Position numbers and translations under genes: made by a program. The notes beneath the pieces were generated by a model, which was not told the origin of the DNA, did not search any database, and worked only from the letters and a program-made list of their open reading frames with translations. A stretch of 23,863 nt of DNA from Psychrobacter sp. UBA3480 (lineage in GTDB: Bacteria > Pseudomonadota > Gammaproteobacteria > Pseudomonadales > Moraxellaceae): the NCBI RefSeq assembly GCF_002377945.1, contig NZ_DFQV01000021.1:14369-38231 (forward strand), given 5' to 3'. The first letter of the stretch is position 1. Every line of letters begins with the position of its first letter. Shown piece after piece: positions 1 through 9,700 of this stretch.

Positions 1-153
1 ACTAGGGCCTTTATCTAGGTATTAGCAGGACTGAAACAGTCTTCCTTGGGTAAAATGTAATGGCTTGACTCGTGGACGACGCAACGTCGCCCCTCACCGT
101 AAACGGTGAAACGCTAAATCTCACAACTCGTTAAGTTTGCCTCATAATAGTTA
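1..153 (+). ncRNA. Candidate retron msr-msd non-coding RNA (left end may lie outside the window)
   Basis: No ORF fits here, but the stretch is rich in perfect hairpins. TAGC at 23-26 would put the branching G at 25. It is followed at once by stem 29-33/37-41 with an AAA loop, a layout like the msr of known retrons. Further stems are 77-81/85-89 (loop CAA, extendable to 74-75/91-92), 94-99/104-109 (loop TAAA) and 124-128/134-139 with a bulge. An alternative longer outer stem pairs 64-69 with 130-135. Bases 16-24 can pair with 145-153 (one G-G mismatch, one G-U), a possible a1/a2 pairing that would give an RNA of about 138 nt. It sits upstream of an operon whose RT carries retron motifs. The structure was worked out by hand without energy calculation. 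The a1/a2 pairing is weak, and the exact ends are uncertain. Confidence 0.5.
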
Positions 154-186
154 TTATTGTCAATATATAATTGCAAATAAAATTAT

Positions 187-208
187 GCGCGACGCTATAT
201 GTCGCAGC
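187..208 (+). other. Hairpin in the leader between the candidate ncRNA and the first operon gene
   Basis: GCGAC (189-193) pairs with GTCGC (201-205) around a 7-base loop, and can extend to 187-188/207-208 with one bulge. The 189-194 arm is also complementary to CGTCGC at 85-90 inside the candidate ncRNA, so a long-range alternative pairing is possible. Flanking sequence is AT-rich. Its role is unknown; it could be part of a larger ncRNA or a leader structure. Confidence 0.35.
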
Positions 209-232
209 TCATATATTTCCTTACAAAAGTCC

Positions 233-261
233 TTGATATTTTCTGTGAAACGCGCTTTTAT
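233..261 (+). promoter_or_regulatory. Possible promoter for the protein-coding part of the retron operon
   Basis: TTGATA (233-238) and TTTTAT (256-261) are separated by 17 bases, a passable sigma-70 pair about 50 bases before the first start codon. A perfect TATAAT also occurs at 166-171 but has no good -35 at the right distance. If used, the 233-261 promoter would let the four genes be transcribed separately from the upstream RNA. This rests on motif match only. Confidence 0.3.
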
Positions 262-312
262 GGTGCTACAAAATTACGCGCACTGACAAAATAAAAATTA
301 AGGCAAATTTCT

Positions 313-3300
313 ATGAGTCTGTCATTTTCACAAATTCAGCAAGCTTGGCAAGCCCAGGATCCAAGTTTGGTCGATAAATTATGTACATTGGCAACTCAAG
401 CTGATGCGATTCCCGAGACGCCCATCCCTGAGCATGAGCTTACTTTTGATCGGTTTTTAGATAAGATATTTAGTCATCAATTTCGGGAGCAACACCCCGA
501 AGTACAGTTTGCAGAGCGCGTGGCAATGATTGCCAAACTGGAAGCAGATGAAGGCGTTTACCCCCTCCCAGATCGCTACAAAATCCACATAATACTGACC
601 GCACTGTGGGAAGATGGCAGCGCGTATTCTAGAACTATTTTAAAACAAGCCATTACAGCTTTGCCAGTCAGCTACGGTGTGTGGAAGGGTTTAAAGCGTA
701 TTTATAAACAAGCTGAATTTTCTCAAGATTATGAGATTTTTGGACAAATAGCTGCCAAGATTGATTTACAGCGTTTCAATCAAACCGCCAACTCTGCGGT
801 CAGCCTAGCCACCAAAACCTATATGAGCCTTAGAGCATGGCGTTATCTACGCCAGCTAGGACAGCAAATGCCAATTGGCTACATTGATGCCGCCGTTTCT
901 GTACTCGCCAGCTATGACGAAACCATGGCGGCAGGCAGCCCTGAACAAACAAACAGCTGGGTGCTCAATCACATCTGCTTTCATAACAGCCTTGATTATG
1001 GCGTCAATCGATTCAGCAGCCGCTCACCTCGCAAGCTCTTTGATGCAAAAGGTCGCGCGTTCTCTGAGGCGTGGCAACGAGACCCCGAGCCGCTTATTGA
1101 GTTACTGGCCATCGCCAAAAATGAGACTGTCAGACAGTTCGCAACCGATAGTCTAAAGCATGACTTTAAGACCCAATTACGTGATGTGAGTGGTGAGACG
1201 CTACAATATTTATCTGCCGGACAAGCGCATAGCAAAGCACGTGATGAGATGATTGTTTGGCTATTAGAAAATTCACCGCATTTTGAAAAGTCTAAATTTC
1301 AAGCATTGGGCTTGCATCAAGTCGTACTGCAACTACTTCATTCACACTATCCTGCCGCCTATCAATATGCGATTGGCTATGCCAAAAGCTATGCTCAAGA
1401 CTTATCGCTCACTGAGCTGATGTTACTGGCCATGTCAGATTATGAACCTGTTAGAGCATTTGCCATTAACAATATCTTGAGTCGTGATCCTGTTTCTGAT
1501 ATCGGTGTCAATGGCTGGGGTCAGCTATTAGACACAGAGCATCACTATCAAACCGCGAGCAAACAACTTAGCAAACACTTTACGCGACGTGACTTGACCC
1601 CTGAGTGGTTTTTTGAACGACTGACTAGCGGTAGAACACACAGCGTAAAATTTTCCATAAAAAAACTGCCTGAGCTTTATAGCGCCAAAGAGCTAGGGAC
1701 TGAATACTTTATTCGCGTTGCCCAGCAGTTAGATGTACCAGAAGTACACGACTTCTCTGCTCATGACGACAGCTACTGCATGGACTTTGCGTTGGATCAG
1801 CTCAGACGTTTGGATTTGAGCCAAGTAAACGCTGCCGTGTGGCAAACACTATTGTTACACCCATTATCGCAAGCGACTATTACCGATTGGTTTGATGAAG
1901 ATGTACTGTCAGCAGCAACGCTTGATATGAGCTATTGGCATGCACTTGCCTATGAGCCTGATTGGCAAGTGAGTGAATATGTTGAGCAATTAAAATCTGC
2001 TGACACTCCTATTAAAAACTGGCAAACGCATTTAACCTTCGATGAATGTTTAGCAGAAAACGTGCGGGACTGGCTATCTGATGTGCGTCGGTTTGCGCCG
2101 ATAGATTTAGGTTTCGACTGGCTTATGAATCTTGCGCATAGCGAACAAGCGCTCTATCGTGAATTTGCGATTGAACGCATTAACAAAGGATTCTTGCCTG
2201 CCGACTTTATCGCATATCTCGACAGCAACGAAGGCGACTCTACTGACAACGCTTCCAGTAATAGCGCTGACAATAAAGACTCAAATAGCGATGCTGCTAC
2301 TGAAGTAGATTTAACTGGCCAACGCTATTTATTCACAGGCAAGATGCAAAGTATGACTCGTGGCGAGGCCGAAAAAGTTGTGAAAGCGGCTAATGGCGCT
2401 ATTAGCAGCGCCGTCAACGGCAAGTTAGATTACTTGGTCATCGGTGATGATGGTTCACCGTTGTACGGTAATGGCCGTAAAGGTAGCAAGCAAGTTAAAG
2501 CCGAAAGCTTAATCGCTGATGGTGCGCCGCTAAAGATTATTTCCGAAACCGCTTTTTTACAGATGCTGAGTGGTCAATCGAGAGAGGTATCTGAAGACGA
2601 TACTTTTGCAGGTGCCAATGCACTGTGGCATATGGCAACAGATGACGCTACTGCACCTATCAGTGAGCTTGCGATCAGCTACCTCAGTCATCATCATGAA
2701 CAGATCTGTATGGCACTGACAGACAGACCAGTCGATCCCGATGCGATTATCCCTTCTTCATTCTTTGATGCGGAGCGTGTCATTCCTTTACTGCAACACC
2801 GTAACAGCCAGCTGCGAGAATTTGGCTTATTACTGAGTGAGTATGAGATGGCGACGTGGCAACCAACGCCAGCCCTATGGCTGATGATGGCAGAATCTCC
2901 CTATACGGATATCACTCAACTGCTAAAGCGTGCGCTATTGGACAAGCCATCTGTTGCCAATCGACGTTACCACGTTCAGTCAGCACAGTTGAATGCTGGC
3001 ATGTTGAATGCGTTGATTGAAAGCAAAGCGCGAGTCGCTCGCCAAATCGGTATCACTCTACTACAGCGTCATGCCAATTTCCAAGATGTGCAGTCTTTAT
3101 ATCAATTGACCCAAAGTACAGACCGTGAAGTACGTTATGCTGCCGTGACCATGCTATGGAAACACTATAAGGCGCGTCACGTGTCTCCAAACTGGCAACC
3201 AGCCAATAGCGATAGTAAAGATAAAGATGCTGCACGAGATAAAGACAGCAGCGCTCAACCACTCATAACAGAGCAGTCAGATAAATGTTTGGCAAGCTTG

Positions 3301-3714
3301 CCTGCAGAGGTCGATCAGCTACTAATGCTACTACGTCGTGGTCTATTCGAGTTACCACCTGGACGTCTAGGCGGTTCGCAAGAGCCCAATGCTAGTGACA
3401 GTAATAAGCATAAGCAACAACGTTATTCAGATAAAAACTCAGCATCATCACAGTCATATGAGGCAGCTGAGTCAGATAGCAATATCACGCTAAAACCCAT
3501 ATCTGCGAGTCGTGCCAAACTGGCATTGATTGAGACTTTTCGTGATGTGGCATTGGCCGATAGCACCTTTGCAGCGCTCATCATGCCCACACTGTTCACC
3601 TTTACACATTCGGCAGGCAAGATGGAGCGTCATGCGTGTTTGGTTGCCGTCACACGACTATTGCATCGCTATCCTGAACTATCTAAAAACCTGCAACCAG
3701 TGGCATCGGCTTAA
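313..3714 (+). CDS. HEAT/ARM-like repeat protein with internal BRCT domain, first gene of the retron operon
   Basis: This is a 1133-residue protein with no signal peptide or membrane segment, so probably cytoplasmic. Most of it is alpha-helical with scattered HEAT/ARM-like pairs (for example about 260-290 and 905-960). Residues about 666-753 form a clear BRCT domain: an LTG...FTGKM start, the RGEAEKVV helix, then DYLVIGDDG and a closing helix. This resembles the single BRCT of bacterial NAD-dependent ligase and RFC-type proteins that bind DNA ends. Acidic Ser/Asn-rich linkers precede the BRCT (about 637-665) and lie near the C-terminus (about 960-985 and 1019-1060). The ATG is preceded by AAGG at 300-303, 9 bases upstream. 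I do not recognise the full-length family. Context with SWIM and RT genes suggests an accessory protein of a type XIII-like retron, perhaps binding the msDNA or its target. That role is inferred; the BRCT call is strong. Confidence 0.8.
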   Translation: MSLSFSQIQQAWQAQDPSLVDKLCTLATQADAIPETPIPEHELTFDRFLDKIFSHQFREQHPEVQFAERVAMIAKLEADEGVYPLPDRYKIHIILTALWEDGSAYSRTILKQAITALPVSYGVWKGLKRIYKQAEFSQDYEIFGQIAAKIDLQRFNQTANSAVSLATKTYMSLRAWRYLRQLGQQMPIGYIDAAVSVLASYDETMAAGSPEQTNSWVLNHICFHNSLDYGVNRFSSRSPRKLFDAKGRAFSEAWQRDPEPLIELLAIAKNETVRQFATDSLKHDFKTQLRDVSGETLQYLSAGQAHSKARDEMIVWLLENSPHFEKSKFQALGLHQVVLQLLHSHYPAAYQYAIGYAKSYAQDLSLTELMLLAMSDYEPVRAFAINNILSRDPVSDIGVNGWGQLLDTEHHYQTASKQLSKHFTRRDLTPEWFFERLTSGRTHSVKFSIKKLPELYSAKELGTEYFIRVAQQLDVPEVHDFSAHDDSYCMDFALDQLRRLDLSQVNAAVWQTLLLHPLSQATITDWFDEDVLSAATLDMSYWHALAYEPDWQVSEYVEQLKSADTPIKNWQTHLTFDECLAENVRDWLSDVRRFAPIDLGFDWLMNLAHSEQALYREFAIERINKGFLPADFIAYLDSNEGDSTDNASSNSADNKDSNSDAATEVDLTGQRYLFTGKMQSMTRGEAEKVVKAANGAISSAVNGKLDYLVIGDDGSPLYGNGRKGSKQVKAESLIADGAPLKIISETAFLQMLSGQSREVSEDDTFAGANALWHMATDDATAPISELAISYLSHHHEQICMALTDRPVDPDAIIPSSFFDAERVIPLLQHRNSQLREFGLLLSEYEMATWQPTPALWLMMAESPYTDITQLLKRALLDKPSVANRRYHVQSAQLNAGMLNALIESKARVARQIGITLLQRHANFQDVQSLYQLTQSTDREVRYAAVTMLWKHYKARHVSPNWQPANSDSKDKDAARDKDSSAQPLITEQSDKCLASLPAEVDQLLMLLRRGLFELPPGRLGGSQEPNASDSNKHKQQRYSDKNSASSQSYEAAESDSNITLKPISASRAKLALIETFRDVALADSTFAALIMPTLFTFTHSAGKMERHACLVAVTRLLHRYPELSKNLQPVASA

Positions 3715-3783
3715 CGGCTTTGGCAGACATGGATAAATAAATACTTTAAAAAAATATGACGTCACCTCAACTGAGATAACACC

Positions 3784-6700
3784 ATGAAAACAGTAACACT
3801 CCCCTATTGGGGTCAAATCATTGGCCTAGTCAGTAAGGCCAACAGCACCCAAGCGGCAACTCAAAAGACAACCAAGCAAGATGGGCGCAGTCTTTTTATT
3901 ACTCGCCAGCAGCAAGCAGCTGCCACGGTCTTATACGTCCTCGATCAACAAGGTGAGCAATTTAGCTTATCGACAACTGCGCTGCCTTGTGCGATGCAAG
4001 CCATCACCAAAATAGATGACAGCACTATTGTGATGATTGGTGATGATGGTCATCTTTACCAAACGGATTGGCAAGCAAAGAAAGTTAAGAAAACCAGTGC
4101 TAAATCCTTGCTTGATGCACCTGAAAATAATAACAATGATATAGGCCGTGCTGTAGCCATGGCACCACTACAAGATGCATTGGCTATCTTATATCCGAAA
4201 CACATCGTGGTATGGCCTTATCAGGACAGTCAAGCCAGCAATACTGTCATTATTGAGCATTATTCGTCTTCTATAGCAGCATCAAGTAAAGAATCCGCAT
4301 TAACAGCGCTAGCAACGTCAAGTGATGGCTCGTGGTTAGTCGTAGCAGATAAAACGGGAGATGTTAGTAGCTATCAATGGACCTCAGATAGCGTTCAGCT
4401 CACTCTAAGTAGTCGCAAACAGCTCCACCTAGGTAAAGTAAACGCGCTTTGTTTTGAGCCAGTCGGGCAGTACTTCTTCTCAGCAGGCGCAGATAAGTGC
4501 TTATACCGTACTCATGTCCAAGGCGATCTGCATCCTGTTGATAGAGCCAAGTCTAGCCAACACAGTGAAATGATCACGGCGCTTTGTGTGTCAGACACTC
4601 GGCTATTCACTGCCGCCGATGATAAAAGTGTTAAATCATGGGCATTTGATAAAGGTCAGCCAAACAGCTGTAAAGAGGATCTAACCAAGGCTCGACAGAT
4701 CGTCTTATCTTCTTACGCTGAACAACCAACGCTCATCGTAGTCAGTGCCGATCAGAGCTTACGTTTCGTACCTATTGACCATGCTCAAAGTACGTCACAG
4801 AATAGCACCTCACAAAATAGTACGGCAAAAAATAGCAAGCTATTACCAGTCGCTTATATTATCAAAGATGGCTATCAGAGAATCGGCCAATTACTGACAG
4901 ATGCCTCAAACAATAACGATGTGTCGTTTAAAGAAGGCTTGGCGCTGCTACAGGCGCAAGCAGATAACCAAACATTAGAGCTGGTTAAAAAATTACTTGC
5001 TGATAGCGACACGCTCACGGCTAACCAAGCATTGCAATTGGTACAGTGGGTTGCTACTACTAATCTTGATAAAACTGCACAGGTTTTAGAGCAGCAACTA
5101 AGCTCGGCGCACAGTGCAAAAGTACGCCTTGCTGCTTTTCATGCCTTGGCCGACCGTGCAAGTACGGCGAAGCGCCCGCTGCATTATCTAGAAGAAGCCT
5201 TTAAAAACCGTTACTACGAAGAAGTGGTGGCTTCTGCGTTACAAGGTTACCTAAAGGTCGCGATGAAGGATGCCACAAGCCAGCGCCGCATCTTGCCTAT
5301 TTTAAGAGACGCGTTGTCACACAGTTTTGCAAATATTCGCAAGCAAGCATTGGCCTCACTTGAGACCTTATTGCCAGAGAACAGTCCGCAAGCAGATTTG
5401 ATGGCATTAGACTGTAATCAGTCAGACATTGTCCAGTCAGGACTGATTCGTCTGTATCAGCGCGGCATGCTAAACCATCTTGAAGTCTCGCGTCAGTTGA
5501 TGCTGCTACAGAATCATCGTAATACAGAGATTAGGCAAACGGCATTTTATGTCTCATTACTGTCTCAGCCTAAGTTGGTAGAGGCGTTAAAACAGCAAGG
5601 TGACACGCAAACATTGCGTACCCTATCTGATTTTGATGACTTTCGCTTACTGCGTGGCACGCTACTAGATAATGCTAGCAGTACAGCGGCGAATAATAAG
5701 GTTAAACAATCCGATGAGGCGATCCGTTTAACCTTATCCACGCAAGATTTTATCTCTCAAGCAGATAATACCCAAACATCTAAGTCTAAAAATAAGGCTA
5801 AAACGGCCAAATCCAAAAAGCCTGATACTGAATCTATAAATCTAAGCAATGACACGTTAGAGCCCTTATTACAGAGCTTAAGCAATAGTCACGAAGATAT
5901 CAGTTTCCGAGCGGCTTATGCGCTGGCTTGCCTACAAGACAAACGGGCATTTGGCACCCTGATTAGGCTTATGAGCCATGATGACAGTGCCATCATCCGT
6001 GCTGGTGTCGCCACCGCGCTTGGTCATTTAAATATAGAAGACGCCAAAGCAGTCCTACCGACATTACTAGACGATAAGGACGCAGGCGTGCGCCAAGTGG
6101 CTATGCAAGCCTATGGTAAGTTGGCAGACAATGCATTGTCTTGGGCAGCGACGGGTTTTGCTTCTAAACATCAAGATATTCATGAGCAGTCTTTAGCACT
6201 GTTTTTAAAGCATGTTGCACCAGATAGCTCAAATAGTGGTGATAGCAGTGATAAAAGTGCTCAGATGTCGTCAGAGATGACAGACATACTGCTACAGGCA
6301 TTGAACAACCCTTTTACCAGTATTCGGTTAGAAGTGGTTAAAGTTCTATTAAACCGCCAATTTAAGCAGTCATCTGAAAGCGCCATCGTTGACATCATTG
6401 AGCTATTGCAGCAAAGCCTCTTTGAAGATGTGCACCAAGTGGCTATAGAGGAATGGCAACGACTGTTGCTAGCGATGAACTCGAAGCATAAAACAAATAA
6501 AGCCAATAACACTGAAGAAACGAATCACCAAAAGACCAATCAAGCTGTCCTGACCCTGTTCTTTGCGGATACGTTTGCCGCCATCCGTAAGCAAGCCTTT
6601 GACATCTCATTGAAACAGAGCAAACACTTAGGGTTTGCTGACGTCATGTTGAGCGCGCTTGCCAGCCCTTATGCTGATACCAAGCAACTAGCCCTTGCGA

Positions 6701-9700
6701 CAGTGCAAGCCAGAGCGAATACGACTCAGCTGACACAGTTGATGCCAGCTCTAGTGGCCATGTTCGCTGATGACAGTATTGAGCTGCGTAAACAAGCATT
6801 AATTGTTGCTTTGGCGCTGACAGACTTACAGCCTACTATTTTAGCGGATCACAGTAGCCTAGATGATAGTAGCGCCGATGATCAACCGAATCATCACGAA
6901 GCATTGATTACCGCAGCCCTCAACAGCCCTTATCCTGATATTCAGCTAACAGTCGCGCAACTACTGGCCAGTCAATCACGCCTATATGCTGACGAAGAAC
7001 AGGCACAGCGGAGTGATGAACAAGCGTATCAAGTCTTTAAACACTATCTAGAACTGCCTATGCCCTCTCAAGGCAAGAAAAGTGATAGCTATACCCAGTG
7101 GCACAATCATGTAAGCCAAGCACTGTTTGGTTTGTCTAAACTGGCATACCCATCAAAGCATGATGCGTTAGGTTGGTATGCTAAATATCTACACCACTCT
7201 GATGCTGATTTTAAACCTCTTGCACCAAAGATTACGCAGATAGTTTCTTTCGAGGACATTGATCTACTGGTGAAATGGCAAAAAGATGAGCGCGACATTA
7301 TCAATCAATCAGCCAGTTTGTGTTTGGCTATTTTGGGTGATGCTCGCGGGCAGTACTTCCTTACTCATAACATGAGAGACAATACAGACAATCTTAGTAC
7401 GCTTGTTGCACCGATGACGCCTACGCATTGGCTACAAGCGCAGCACGGTTTAGGTATTACACATGCACGGCAATTACAGCCTTTGTTTGAGTCAGAGTCC
7501 TATGCAGTATCAGCCAGACTGTTATTGATATTTAATGACTTACAGAATGGCTGGCACGATAACAGGCCAACTCCTGAAAAGACCGCTACTAGCACTGGTC
7601 GACCCAACCGACTGATAGAAGCCCTAAGCTTTGCCGATAATGACACGGCAGTAGTCTACGCCAACATACTCGCTCGTTACCCAAATGACGTACAACACCC
7701 TAATAACCAGTCAGCACTATCGTCAGCATGGCAGTATTTGAGTGATTACTTGTCACGTCAATTAGGCAGTATTTTATCTTCTCACTCTGAAGTCATTACG
7801 ATGACGATAGATGCCATGCCAAACACGGCAGATAAAGGTGGTGTTAAAGGACAATCGCATAATACGGCCTCTATCCGAGCAAGTACTCTGACAACCGTCA
7901 GTACCGAAAACTTACAACAGCTCGCCAACCTCAGTCGCCATCAGCAGCCATTGGTACGCGCCCAAACTATCGATGTTATCTGCAACTTATCTGAATTACT
8001 CGCCCATGACTACTATGACGATGAGGACGATGTGTTTGAGACATTACAAAAATGGCAACGCAGTTTGCAGGCATTGTTAAGTGCTCACCCTGTATCAGCC
8101 TCTATTCAGGATGTTTCAAACGACGATGCGCAAACAGTCGGTAGCTCTTCTACTGATAAGCAAGACAGTTCCGAGTTGCATTATCCATACCAATCTCTTG
8201 CTTTTGGCGCTTGGATTGGCGTCATACGCGCAGGCGATGATTATTATGCTAATAGCAGCACTACAGACCAAGCCATTCGAGGGCTAATGTGGCTTGCTAC
8301 TCAATCATCGCAGCTTAACACCAATAACAACACTAATAACGATGAGGACTGGCGGGACAGTACCAGTCGCGTGCTATTACCACTACTTAACCACCGTAGT
8401 TTTGACACTCGTGAGCTGGCGTGGGAATGCTTGTACAAGCTAAACATGCCTACCAAAAAGCTGGCTGACTATGCCATGAGCACGCCCTATCGAGATATGG
8501 TCAAACGCGGCTTGGATTTATTGTTAGATACCGCAAAGAACGATGCCATACAGCAGCAAAGCAAACCATCGGATACAGCGACTGTCAGTAGTAGCGCTGA
8601 TCAACAACTCATTGATTTGTTAAAAACCAATAATCACACCTTAGCAGAAGAGACCTATCAGCTGCTAAAAGGCCGACTAGGCCATCTGCCAGCCAGCTTG
8701 CTCGGGCTACAGACATATTGTCAGTCGCTACTGCCTCAGATCGTTACTGAATGGAAACAAGTCATCGTCACGCCCTTTGCAGACAGTCAATCGCCGTCAG
8801 GGCAGCGTCAAGACAAACTGACATTTTTGCTGCACGCTGTGAAGAGTGATGACTGGAATGCAAAATATCAAGCACTGAGTCAACTGGTCGAGTTTCATGA
8901 CGTACTCTTTGCGGACAGCACGCTATTTGATAGCTTATTTGATTTTGCTGAAGACGCTCAGTCCAGTAATGAGAGATATCGTAGCTGGAAATTACTTACT
9001 GAGGCACTCACGTCGTACCAATTCATCAATAAGAACACTGTAGAGGGTCGTTTAAATAGCAGCTTTGATAGTGGTTTAGAGAGTAGCTTTAATATTGCGA
9101 CTGCTGAACAGGTCGCCAATGAAGCGCACTTACGATTATTAGCCTTACTTGATGATCCACATATCAACAAACCTAAGCAGTTTATTTATAGTGATATCGC
9201 TGACCTGCGTAACACGCATCTGGCCGCACCATTACTACAGCGTTTAGAGAACCTGTTTGAGCACACACCGCAAAAGCATAAAGAAGAGCGTAAATACTTA
9301 TTTGACACTTTGGTGAAAATCAGCGGTTACGATCAGAACATCGAGGACTACCTAGATGAGCGTGAAGACACGCGTTGGTTACAACGTCAGCACCCTAGAG
9401 ACTCGCAAGTCTTGTTATCACTGTTTACTACGCTTATGAGTCATAGTGATTATGTACTTGCAGCGCTGCTATTGCCGTCACTTGCATGGGTAAAATCGGA
9501 TGACAGTGATTTATCCTCGCGCATTGATAGCGCTTTGGCGCTAGCCTACGAGCAGATGCCAGCTAAGCATACTTTTAAATTGGTCGAGGCACTGGCATAT
9601 CGGGCCAAAAGACGACATGGTAGTATTGCCTCATTACAAAACGCTCTACGCAATAAAGACGCCGATGTGCAATTTGCCGCGGCTGAAGGACTCGCTAAAT

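Noticed and set aside
3757..3764. TGACGTCA palindrome between the first two operon genes
   Set aside because: An 8-base palindrome alone is expected by chance often enough, and nothing else supports an operator there.
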